The notes beneath the pieces are model-generated. The model saw only the letters and a program-made list of their open reading frames with translations, had not been told where the DNA came from and did no database searches. From Brevundimonas sp. (GTDB lineage Bacteria > Pseudomonadota > Alphaproteobacteria > Caulobacterales > Caulobacteraceae): a DNA stretch of 8,812 bases. Below, in pieces: positions 1-6,506 of the stretch; the first letter of the stretch is position 1; each line of letters opens with the position of its first letter. The stretch is taken from contig JADCBH010000288.1 of the NCBI GenBank assembly GCA_020253595.1, forward strand, positions 1 through 8,812, in the 5' to 3' direction. The position numbers and the translations under genes were made by a program.

Positions 1-8
1 GAACGGGG

Positions 9-2564
9 TCATGCGGGGCTCGTCTGGTTCGGGCGGATGTCCGCAGGGAAGGGATCGAGAGTGGCCGCCGCCGGTTCGGGCAGGTCGGCGAAAGGATCGG
101 CCGGCGGCGCGGGTTCAAAGATCGGGGCGGACTTCGGCCGGGGCGCGGCGACGGGCAGGACGAGGAAAGCCAGCGCATAGAGCCCTGCCCCGACGATCAG
201 AAGGGAGGAAAAGCCGATGTCGCGGCTCATGAGATTGGCCAGCGGCGTGGCCACGACCGAGAAGGCTCCGTTCAAGCCCCAGGCCCAGGGCAGGGCCCGG
301 CCGTCCCCGACCTGGATCAGACCGAGCGGGAACGGCAGCCCGAGCGCAAGCGAGACCGGCGCGGCGGCGAGGACGACCATCGCGCCCTTGACTGCCCACG
401 GCTGGTCGAGCGTGCGCATCATGAAGTCCTCGGCCCCCATCCACATGGCCGCGATCCACCCGAGAATGACGATCAGGCCGATCAGCGAAGCGGCCTTGGG
501 CAGGGCGGCGCAGCGGCCCGCGATCATGCTGCCCAATCCGGAGAAGATCAGCATGGAGGTGAGCACCAGGGCGAAGGCGGACGAATAGTCGTTGAGCCAG
601 AAGGCCGCCTTGTCGATCAGCCAGATCTCGATGAGCAGAAAGCCGAGGCCGAGCGCCGGGAAGTAGAGCGCAGGCCAGGCCCGGGGCTTGTCCCGGGCTC
701 CGCTGGTCCGCCGACGAAACAGGAGCGGCGCGGCCAGCACCAGAAGCGCGATGACCATGGCCTGACCGAGCACGGCGATGTTCACCAGAGCGCCAATCTC
801 GGCTTGGGGCAGAACCTCGAGCCGCCGAATTAGAGTGGGCAGATCCTCAAGCCTCAGCGAGGCGTAGAAAGCAGGGCGGTCGAGCGTCGCGGGCCGGATA
901 TGGAAGGCCTCGGCCGAGGGCGACGGACGCCCGGCGAGCACCGCCTCCACCTCGTTGGCGATGGCGTCATTGGGGCCGGTCGAGACGATCTGGCCGCTGG
1001 CGAAGGAGACGCTGGGCAGGTCGTTGAACAGGCCGGCACGGGCCGCCGCCACATCCAGCCCGGGCCGCCAGGAGACATCGAACGACCGTTCGGCCGCCCA
1101 GGCCTGAAGTGCCGCCATATCCGTCTGCGACCATGGTGTCGGGCTGACAAGGATCCGCGCGTTCCACGCCGAGCGGTAGACCATGACGTGGGCGGATGGG
1201 TCGTTGGCTCCCATGCCGGTCAGGGCCTGTCGCGCCGTCGCCAGGACCCGCAGCGCATAGACGGGAAAGTCGCGAATCGAGACCGAGACCGACACCATGC
1301 CGCCGGGCTTCAGCGCGGCAAGATAGGCGTGCATCGCCTCGGCCGTAACGCCGGTCACGTTGGCGGGAGCCGCGTCTACGAAGTCGGCGGACAGGTCGAT
1401 GACGTCATAGGCGTTCGGCCCGGCCCGCCATGCCGCCGCGATCGGCCCGCCCTCCAGTAGGGTAAAGCGGGGATCGGGTCTCAGCGCCGGAGAGGGGCCG
1501 AGGCCATTGACCAGGGCGGCGCGCAGAACCGGTTCGCCCTCGACGCCTTCGACACGTGCCGCGCCCAGCCGGAGCGCCTCGGCCGCACGATAGCCGCCGG
1601 ACAGTCCGACCAGCAGCACTTCGGCGCCCGGCCTGAGCGTATAGGGCGCGGCCGACAGGGCGCTCGGGGCATAGGCGGCGTCGACCGGCCCGTCCTTGGG
1701 CAGGGCGGCGATCCGGTTGCCATCGCGATAGAGGCCATAGGTAGAGGGCGGCCCGGAGACACCCATCATGCCCGCGTTGTTCGAAACATCCGCGTCGACG
1801 CGCTCGGTGAAGTTTTCCAGGAGCAGATAGTGTCCGCGCGGCTGGCGAACCTCGGCGACCACGGCCGCACCCGGTGTGTTCAGCGGTGCGAAGATGGACT
1901 TGAACTCGGAGAAGGCCGGAGGCGCGCCCGTGAACAGAATGGCCTGGGCCCCGACGAAGGTGGCAGCGGACAGACCGATTCCTGCCCATCGGCCTCGACC
2001 GGGCTGAAACACCGGGGCGAGCGCCAGCGGGATCATCAACACCGGGGCCAGCAGGAAGGGGTGCACCACGAACATCAGGCCGAGCGCCAGGGCCGCGCCC
2101 AGCCCGGCCCCGATCAGGTCATAGCCATAGACCCGGCCGATCTCGCGGTGGTTCACGATGAAGATCAGGCTGATGTAGAGCCCGGCCAGGAAGAAGAAGG
2201 GCAGCAGGACCGCGTAGTAGAGGCCGATGTTGCGGACCTGATCCGGCCAGGTGGTCGGGTTCTGAAGCTGCAGCGGATTGAAGGGGTTGGCCGTCACGGC
2301 CTGGTATCCCAGCGCCGCCGCCAGAACCATGGCGGCGGGCAGGACGGTCCGCAGGAACACGCCATGCAGGGCCACCGCATCCCGGAACAGGGCGACGACC
2401 ACGCCGCTGAGTGCAAAGCCCGCCATGACGATGGAGATGATCCAGTATCCGTACTCGGACCATTTCGCGACGGCGAAGTACCGCGTCAGCGCGTTCTCGA
2501 TCCCCACCACGCCCATGGCGATCAGGAACAGGGGGATCAGGGCAGCGCGGGTCTGGGCGGTCAT
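9..2564 (-). CDS. Polytopic membrane protein with embedded spermidine-synthase-like domain
   Basis: The 851-residue product has three parts. An N-terminal block (about residues 8-212) holds roughly seven hydrophobic segments. A soluble section (about 213-588) has a Rossmann-like SAM-binding segment around VLLVGLSGGYRAAEALRLGA (about 316-335) and a later YLAALKPGGM strand-loop (about 414-423), as in spermidine synthase/methyltransferase folds. A second membrane block (about 591-808) has six or seven segments and the motifs LGLPFPLGL and WAWGLNGAFSVVAT, which I associate with membrane-bound spermidine-synthase-like proteins. A Pro/Ala-rich tail with two DPF motifs ends the protein. The usual GGGDG of true spermidine synthases is reduced to GLSGG, and the usual catalytic D-S/T-x-D is replaced by DLSADF, so aminopropyl transfer is doubtful. 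The longest frame starts two codons upstream at GTG (2570). I prefer the ATG at 2562-2564 because it overlaps the upstream hydrolase's TGA as ATGA, implying translational coupling. The substrate is unknown. The gene is certain; the family is fairly sure; the reaction is not assignable. Confidence 0.88.
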   Translation of the reverse strand: MTAQTRAALIPLFLIAMGVVGIENALTRYFAVAKWSEYGYWIISIVMAGFALSGVVVALFRDAVALHGVFLRTVLPAAMVLAAALGYQAVTANPFNPLQLQNPTTWPDQVRNIGLYYAVLLPFFFLAGLYISLIFIVNHREIGRVYGYDLIGAGLGAALALGLMFVVHPFLLAPVLMIPLALAPVFQPGRGRWAGIGLSAATFVGAQAILFTGAPPAFSEFKSIFAPLNTPGAAVVAEVRQPRGHYLLLENFTERVDADVSNNAGMMGVSGPPSTYGLYRDGNRIAALPKDGPVDAAYAPSALSAAPYTLRPGAEVLLVGLSGGYRAAEALRLGAARVEGVEGEPVLRAALVNGLGPSPALRPDPRFTLLEGGPIAAAWRAGPNAYDVIDLSADFVDAAPANVTGVTAEAMHAYLAALKPGGMVSVSVSIRDFPVYALRVLATARQALTGMGANDPSAHVMVYRSAWNARILVSPTPWSQTDMAALQAWAAERSFDVSWRPGLDVAAARAGLFNDLPSVSFASGQIVSTGPNDAIANEVEAVLAGRPSPSAEAFHIRPATLDRPAFYASLRLEDLPTLIRRLEVLPQAEIGALVNIAVLGQAMVIALLVLAAPLLFRRRTSGARDKPRAWPALYFPALGLGFLLIEIWLIDKAAFWLNDYSSAFALVLTSMLIFSGLGSMIAGRCAALPKAASLIGLIVILGWIAAMWMGAEDFMMRTLDQPWAVKGAMVVLAAAPVSLALGLPFPLGLIQVGDGRALPWAWGLNGAFSVVATPLANLMSRDIGFSSLLIVGAGLYALAFLVLPVAAPRPKSAPIFEPAPPADPFADLPEPAAATLDPFPADIRPNQTSPA

Positions 2565-3604
2565 GCCCACGGTCCCGGATGGTCGAGGACGTTGCGCCGA
2601 ACGTTGGACGTTGCGGCTGTCTCGCCTGTCACGCTTGTCGACGATGTCTCAGGCGAGGTGTCTTGCAAGTCCTGCTCGGAATGTCTCGCTTTTGTCTCGT
2701 CCAGAAACGCAAGCAGCAGGGCGTTGAAGCGCTCCGCTTCATCGACGAACAGGGCGTGCCCGGCGTGCTCGAACACGACCATGCGGGCATTCGGATGAGT
2801 GCGAACGAGGTTCGTCCCCTGCTCGCGCCAGCGAGGGCGCACGACATAAAGCACCGGTCTGGATGTCGAATGGACGGCGGCGCGCCAGTACTCACGCGGG
2901 ACGTCGTAGGCCAGCAGACGACGCTCGTCCTCCGGCGTCATGCGCAGGGCCTGATCGGTCAGACGCGCGCGATAGTCGGCCCCCGGATCGTCGGCGAACA
3001 TGCCGGCGACGAAGGCGGCCCGGCGCACGCGCCGTTCCTCGGCAGACAGGGGTATCGGTTCGGCCGTCCGTGTGCCGGGGACCTCTGGCCCCGGCGCGGG
3101 CTCCTCACCGATGGAGTTGTCGATCAGAACCAGGCCTGCGATCCGGTCGTCGCCCGCCTGTGCCACCCAGGCCAGGCTGTCCAGAACACCCAGCGACCAG
3201 CCGACCAGCACCACCGGGCCGTTCGCCGCCTGTTCGATCAGTTCGCCGATGTCCCGGCCCCGCCGCTCAAGTGTATAGCCGAAGCGCGTGACCTCGCTCT
3301 CGCCCTGCCCGCGGGGATCCAGCGCCAGAACATGGAATCGGTCGGACAGGGCCTCGATCTGTCGTTCGAAGATCCAGCCCGGCATGGTCCATCCGGGAAC
3401 AAACAGGACCGTCTGTGCCCCAGCGGGGCCCGCCTCCAGATAGTGGAGACGGGCCCCGTCCGAGGTGATGAAGCTGCGGCCCTGCGCCGCCTCGACCACG
3501 CCCCCCGACGCGGTCGTCGCCGTTGCGAGAACGATTCCCCCCATCACGCCGACCATGGCCGCCCGTGTCCATGCCGGAAGGGTTGACGAACCGTTGGGCT
3601 TCAT
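2561..3604 (-). CDS. Alpha/beta hydrolase with N-terminal signal or anchor
   Basis: The 347-residue product has an alpha/beta-hydrolase fold: an oxyanion-type loop in VPGWTMPGW (about 69-77), strand LALDPRGQGES (about 93-103), nucleophile elbow GWSLG with Ser137, and a C-terminal HAGHALF with His283 as likely catalytic base. The usual Asp after strand 7 is absent (PVLYVVRPRWREQG). Asp162 in LVLIDNS, after strand 6, could act instead, as the acid does in some haloalkane dehalogenases. I chose the ATG at 3602-3604 over the longest frame (start 3757) for two reasons. The 51 extra residues are Pro/Gly/Arg-rich, and their coding overlaps the end of the upstream dehydrogenase. The shorter start puts Lys2 and Arg14 in front of a hydrophobic stretch (about 15-33), like a signal peptide or anchor, so a periplasmic location is likely. 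No clear Shine-Dalgarno sequence precedes it. A Ser/Thr-rich tail of about 45 residues follows the fold. It overlaps the membrane synthase-like gene by 4 bases. The substrate is unknown. Confidence 0.87.
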   Translation of the reverse strand: MKPNGSSTLPAWTRAAMVGVMGGIVLATATTASGGVVEAAQGRSFITSDGARLHYLEAGPAGAQTVLFVPGWTMPGWIFERQIEALSDRFHVLALDPRGQGESEVTRFGYTLERRGRDIGELIEQAANGPVVLVGWSLGVLDSLAWVAQAGDDRIAGLVLIDNSIGEEPAPGPEVPGTRTAEPIPLSAEERRVRRAAFVAGMFADDPGADYRARLTDQALRMTPEDERRLLAYDVPREYWRAAVHSTSRPVLYVVRPRWREQGTNLVRTHPNARMVVFEHAGHALFVDEAERFNALLLAFLDETKARHSEQDLQDTSPETSSTSVTGETAATSNVRRNVLDHPGPWA

Positions 3605-3710
3605 CGACCCGGATAGGAAACCGGTCGCAATCCCCTGTCGAGGGCCTTCCCCGCGCGCGGGAGCGATAGGGTTAAGGCCGTGTCGTCGTTGCACCGCCCC
3701 TGGGGGCTGT

Positions 3711-4832
3711 TCAGTAGCCTCCGGCGCGGGCGATCCGCTCGGCGTGGAAGCCGGCATCGCCCAGAAGCTCGTTCAGAACACGGACCCGCTTCATGAACAG
3801 TCCAACGTCGTATTCGTCCGTCATACCGACGCCGCCGTGCATCTGGACCGCCTCCTGCACCGCCAGTTCGGCGACGCGTCCCGCCTTGGCCTTGGCGATG
3901 GAGACGGCGAGATCAGCCTGATCCGCCCCGGCATCCAGCCGCTGGAGCGCGGCCAGAGTGGCGGCCTTGGCGATCTCCAGCTCGGTGAAGAGATGGGCCG
4001 CGCGGTGCTGCAGCGCCTGGAACTCGCCAATCGCCTTGCCGAACTGCTTGCGCGTCCTGAGGTACTCGGTCGTGACGCGGAAAGCCTCGTCGCCGGCCCC
4101 GGTCAGGCAGGCGGCAGCGCAGGCTCGACCCAGGTCGAGCGCCGCGTACATGGTGTTTTCACCGCCATCGACCGCGCCGATGACGGCATCGGCGTCGACC
4201 TGAACGTCCTTCAGGGTGATCCGCGCCGCGTTGTGCGAATCGACCATGACGGTGCGCTCGATCTCGATCCCGGCGGTCTTCGGATCGACCAGGAACAGCG
4301 TCGTCCCGCCCTCGGTTTTGGCCGCCACGATCAGGGCGTCGGCGATGTGGCCATCCAGCACGAAGCCCTTGGCCCCGTTCAGCTTGAAGCCGTTGCCGCT
4401 GCGCTCCGCCGTCGTGACGATGCGGCTGGGCTGGTGCTTGGGACCCTCGTCGACGGCGAGGCTCAGGATCGCCTCACCCGCCGCGATCCTCGGCAGCCAT
4501 GCGGCCTGCTGTTCGGCCGAGGCCGCGTCGATCAGGATGCGGGCAGCAAGCAGGCTGGACCCGAAGTAGGGCGAAGGCGTCAGGGTCCGGCCCAGTGCCT
4601 CCGCCACCACGCCCGCCTCGACGGCACCAAGTCCCGAGCCGCCGTGTTCCTCCGGGATGATGACGCCGGCGAAGCCCATCTCGCCGAAGGCCCGCCACAG
4701 GTCGCGCGACACGCCGTCGGGATCGCGACTGTCGCGCAGCTGGCGCAGGTGAGTGATGGGCGCGTGCTCGGCCAGGAAGCCATCAGCGGCCTCCTTCAGC
4801 ATCGTCTGTTCTTCGGTCAGGATCAGGGGCAT
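3711..4832 (-). CDS. Acyl-CoA dehydrogenase, small (PimD-like) subunit lacking catalytic Glu
   Basis: The 373-residue product has full acyl-CoA dehydrogenase length: a helical N-terminal domain (LTEEQTMLKEAADGFLAE), IIPEEHGGSGLGAVE near 58-72, a beta domain about 120-220, and a C-terminal helical domain. It keeps the flavin-contacting RKQFG (261-265, in YLRTRKQFGKAIGEFQALQH) and QMHGGVGMTDEY (330-341). Where active dehydrogenases have Y-E-G-T with the catalytic Glu, this protein reads VLNELLGDAG, so Leu357 falls at the Glu position. The usual T/SEPGxGSD motif is replaced by SLAVDEGP (124-131). Such defects are known in one subunit of heteromeric dehydrogenases (PimC/PimD of Rhodopseudomonas, actinobacterial FadE pairs). 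The partner is probably the gene just upstream, whose motifs are complementary. Predicted role: FAD-dependent alpha,beta-desaturation of an acyl-CoA in the cytoplasm, passing electrons to ETF. The chain or ring substrate cannot be told. The 135-bp gap to the partner is mostly a palindromic element. A purine-rich repeat end lies about 14 nt before the ATG, further than ideal for a ribosome site. Confidence 0.92.
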   Translation of the reverse strand: MPLILTEEQTMLKEAADGFLAEHAPITHLRQLRDSRDPDGVSRDLWRAFGEMGFAGVIIPEEHGGSGLGAVEAGVVAEALGRTLTPSPYFGSSLLAARILIDAASAEQQAAWLPRIAAGEAILSLAVDEGPKHQPSRIVTTAERSGNGFKLNGAKGFVLDGHIADALIVAAKTEGGTTLFLVDPKTAGIEIERTVMVDSHNAARITLKDVQVDADAVIGAVDGGENTMYAALDLGRACAAACLTGAGDEAFRVTTEYLRTRKQFGKAIGEFQALQHRAAHLFTELEIAKAATLAALQRLDAGADQADLAVSIAKAKAGRVAELAVQEAVQMHGGVGMTDEYDVGLFMKRVRVLNELLGDAGFHAERIARAGGY

Positions 4833-4844
4833 TTCGGTCTCGTT

Positions 4845-4959
4845 TCTCCCTCCCCTTCATGGGGAGGGTGGACGACGCGAAGCGTCGGACGGGTGGGGTG
4901 GTGCGGCGCCAGGCCCCACCCGGCGCTGCGCGCCACCCTCCCCATAAAGGGGAGGGAGA
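4845..4959. repeat. 115-bp nested palindromic intergenic element
   Basis: Terminal arms 4845-4871 and 4933-4959 are inverted copies of 27 nt matching at 26 positions. Each arm is itself a small palindrome built on CTCCCC...GGGGAG. Inside are two further hairpins: CGACGC/GCGTCG (4873-4878 with 4882-4887, loop GAA) and GGGTGGGG/CCCCACCC (4891-4898 with 4914-4921). The transcript could therefore fold into a branched structure. From memory, elements with CTCCCTCCCC...GGGGAGGG ends are dispersed in intergenic DNA of Caulobacterales and other alphaproteobacteria; I cannot confirm copies here. It carries no gene: small open frames across it are compositional. There is no T-run after the hairpins on either strand, so it is not a classic intrinsic terminator. 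Confidence 0.9.
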
Positions 4960-4967
4960 GGTTCGGA

Positions 4968-6146
4968 TCAGGCCCCCGGCAGTTGCAGCAGGTGTTTGGC
5001 GATGATGTTCAGCTGAACCTCGCTGGTGCCGCCCTCGATGGAGTTGGCCTTGGTGCGCAGCCATTCACGGGCCGGCGTGCCGCCCTTGGACCGCTCGCTC
5101 TCCCACTCCAGCGCGTCCGAGCCCCCGGCTGCCATGGCCAGTTCGTGGCGGCGCTTGTTCAGCTCAGAGCCGTAGTACTTCAGCATCGAGGCGATGGCCG
5201 GGCTGACCTGCTTGGCCTTCACCTGATCCCCGACCCGCTCCATCGACAGACGGAAAGCGGCGACGTCGATCTCCAGCTCGGCGATCTTCGCCCGCAACAT
5301 GGGCTCGTCCAGACGGCCGGTCTCGTCCAGACCCAGGCTATCCACCGCGACCTGTCCCATCGGCCGGCCCATGTCGCCCATGGCCCCGATCATGGTCCGC
5401 TCGTGCGCCAGAAGCGCCTTGGCCACGTCCCATCCACGGTTCAGAGTTCCGATCAGGTTCTCCTTCTCGACCCGGACGTTGTCGAAGAAGGTCTCGCAGA
5501 AGGGCGACTTGCCGCTGATCAGGGTGATCGGGCGGGTGGTCACACCGGGCGTGGCCATGTCGAACAGCACGAACGAAATGCCCAGGTGCTTGGGCGCGTC
5601 CGGATCGGTGCGCACCAGGCAGAAGATCCAGTCCGCCTTGTCGGCGTAGGAGGTCCAGACCTTCTGGCCGTTGACGATCCAGTGGTCGCCGCGATCCTCG
5701 GCCCGGGTCTGCAGCCCGGCGAGGTCCGAGCCCGCGCCGGGTTCGGAGTAGCCCTGGCACCAGCGGATCTCGCCGCGCACGATGGGCGGCAGGAAGCGCT
5801 TCTTTTGCTCCTCAGTCCCGAACTGAAGCAGCGCCGGGCCCAGCATCCAGATGCCGAAGCTGGACAGCGGCGACTGGGCGTCGATGCGGCGCATCTCCGA
5901 GGCCAGCACCTTGGCCTGTTCGCGGCTTAGCCCGCCACCGCCGTACTCGGTCGGCCATTCGGGCGCGGTCCAGCCGCGCTCGCCCATGACCTCCATCCAG
6001 CGCTTGTGCGCCGGCGTCTTGAAGGTGGCGTTGCGCCCGCCCCAGACGCGGTCCTCGTCGTTGTCCAGCGGCCCCCGGCATTCGGCCGGGCAGTTCGCCT
6101 CCAGCCAGGCGCGCGTCTCGGCGCGGAAGGTGTCCAGATCGGTCAT
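4968..6146 (-). CDS. Acyl-CoA dehydrogenase, large (PimC-like) subunit with catalytic Glu
   Basis: The 392-residue product is an acyl-CoA dehydrogenase of the PimC-like group. Visible landmarks are WPTEYGGGGLS (64-74), GYSEPGAGSDLAGLQT (132-147, flavin and substrate contact), GQKVWTSYADKADW (160-173), and the C-terminal IEGGTSEVQLNIIAKHLLQLP, where Glu371 matches the catalytic base of medium-chain dehydrogenases. The RxQFGxxI motif is missing (the region reads HERTMIGAMGDMGRPMGQ, 248-265), as is QxHGGxG (region LAMAAGGSDAL, 336-346). Both are present in the adjacent downstream dehydrogenase, so I infer an alpha/beta heteromer with one shared FAD site per heterodimer. Likely reaction: acyl-CoA to trans-2-enoyl-CoA in beta-oxidation of a fatty, dicarboxylic or cyclic acid; the substrate is not shown by the sequence. 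The ATG at 6144-6146 has GGGGA six nt upstream. It begins 60 bp after the RAM-domain gene and may be co-transcribed with it. Confidence 0.94.
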   Translation of the reverse strand: MTDLDTFRAETRAWLEANCPAECRGPLDNDEDRVWGGRNATFKTPAHKRWMEVMGERGWTAPEWPTEYGGGGLSREQAKVLASEMRRIDAQSPLSSFGIWMLGPALLQFGTEEQKKRFLPPIVRGEIRWCQGYSEPGAGSDLAGLQTRAEDRGDHWIVNGQKVWTSYADKADWIFCLVRTDPDAPKHLGISFVLFDMATPGVTTRPITLISGKSPFCETFFDNVRVEKENLIGTLNRGWDVAKALLAHERTMIGAMGDMGRPMGQVAVDSLGLDETGRLDEPMLRAKIAELEIDVAAFRLSMERVGDQVKAKQVSPAIASMLKYYGSELNKRRHELAMAAGGSDALEWESERSKGGTPAREWLRTKANSIEGGTSEVQLNIIAKHLLQLPGA

Positions 6147-6152
6147 GCGTGT

Positions 6153-6157
6153 TCCCC
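6153..6157 (-). promoter_or_regulatory. Ribosome binding site of the large acyl-CoA dehydrogenase subunit
   Basis: On the minus strand GGGGA lies six nt before the ATG at 6146 and supports that start. A second purine run (AGAGGAAA) lies further upstream but is too distant. Confidence 0.5.
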
Positions 6158-6206
6158 GCGTTTCCTCTGGCGACGAAACTAGCAGGGATTCACCGCTGAC
6201 GTAGCG

Positions 6207-6461
6207 TCACTTCGTCGGCAGGAACGGCGAGAAGGTGATGACGGTGAAGGTGTCGCGGATATGAGGCCGCGTCTGGACCGACTTCGTCACGAAGGTGCCG
6301 ATGTCCATGTCCTTGGGCAGCTGGAACTTGGCCAGCAGGTCGTACTGGCCCGATGTGGAATAGACCTCCGAAACGTGTTCGACATTGTCGACGACGTCGG
6401 CCGCGACATCGTTGGCGTGGCCCAGCTCGCATTTGATGAAGACGAAGATGGCGGTCATCAT
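6207..6461 (-). CDS. Stand-alone Lrp/AsnC ligand-binding (RAM) domain protein
   Basis: The 84-residue product reads MMTAIFVFIKCELG at the start, followed by a region ending in VTFSPFLPTK-like strands. It matches the alpha-beta sandwich ligand-binding/oligomerisation domain of Lrp/AsnC regulators: strand FVFIKCELG, helix ANDVAADVVDNVEHVSEVY, strand TSGQYDLLAKFQLP with the typical G-x-Y/F-D-L core, helix IGTFVTKSVQ, strand DTFTVITF. No helix-turn-helix is present and none is encoded upstream in frame (the longer open frame to 7355 is antisense to the hydrolase gene). It may therefore sense an amino acid or other small ligand, or assemble with full-length Lrp proteins, rather than bind DNA itself. 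I chose the first of two adjacent ATGs (6459-6461) because GGGAG lies eight nt upstream of it. It precedes the acyl-CoA dehydrogenase pair in the same direction and diverges from the formamidase-like gene. Confidence 0.85.
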   Translation of the reverse strand: MMTAIFVFIKCELGHANDVAADVVDNVEHVSEVYSTSGQYDLLAKFQLPKDMDIGTFVTKSVQTRPHIRDTFTVITFSPFLPTK

Positions 6462-6506
6462 GGCAGAGGCTCCCGGCGGTTTCCGGGCTTGGTAGCGGAT
6501 GCGCGC
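6462..6506. promoter_or_regulatory. Short divergent intergenic region
   Basis: Only 45 bp separate the starts of the leftward RAM-domain gene and the rightward formamidase-like gene. Promoters for the two must therefore overlap or extend into the opposing gene. I cannot recognise -35/-10 elements or an operator here. Confidence 0.35.
6470..6474 (-). promoter_or_regulatory. Ribosome binding site of the RAM-domain gene
   Basis: GGGAG on the minus strand is eight nt before the ATG at 6461 and eleven before the ATG at 6458, which favours the first ATG. Confidence 0.5.

Noticed and set aside
3605..3757. Fifty-one extra N-terminal residues for the alpha/beta hydrolase
   Set aside because: The Pro/Gly/Arg-rich segment overlaps the dehydrogenase 3' end and would bury the signal-like sequence; the ATG at 3604 is more natural.
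4845..4959. Intrinsic terminator between the two dehydrogenase genes
   Set aside because: Hairpins are strong, but no run of T follows on the minus strand, and the two proteins are expected to be co-expressed. Attenuation remains possible.
3465..5930. 821-codon open frame on the plus strand
   Set aside because: It lies antisense to both dehydrogenase genes and runs straight through the palindromic repeat. Its product is rich in Arg, Gln, His, Asp and Gly with no fold signature, which is typical of GC-rich antisense frames.
6197..6209. Small inverted repeat TGACG-TAG-CGTCA overlapping the RAM gene stop
   Set aside because: The five-bp arms are short enough to occur by chance, and nothing ties the site to a known operator or terminator.
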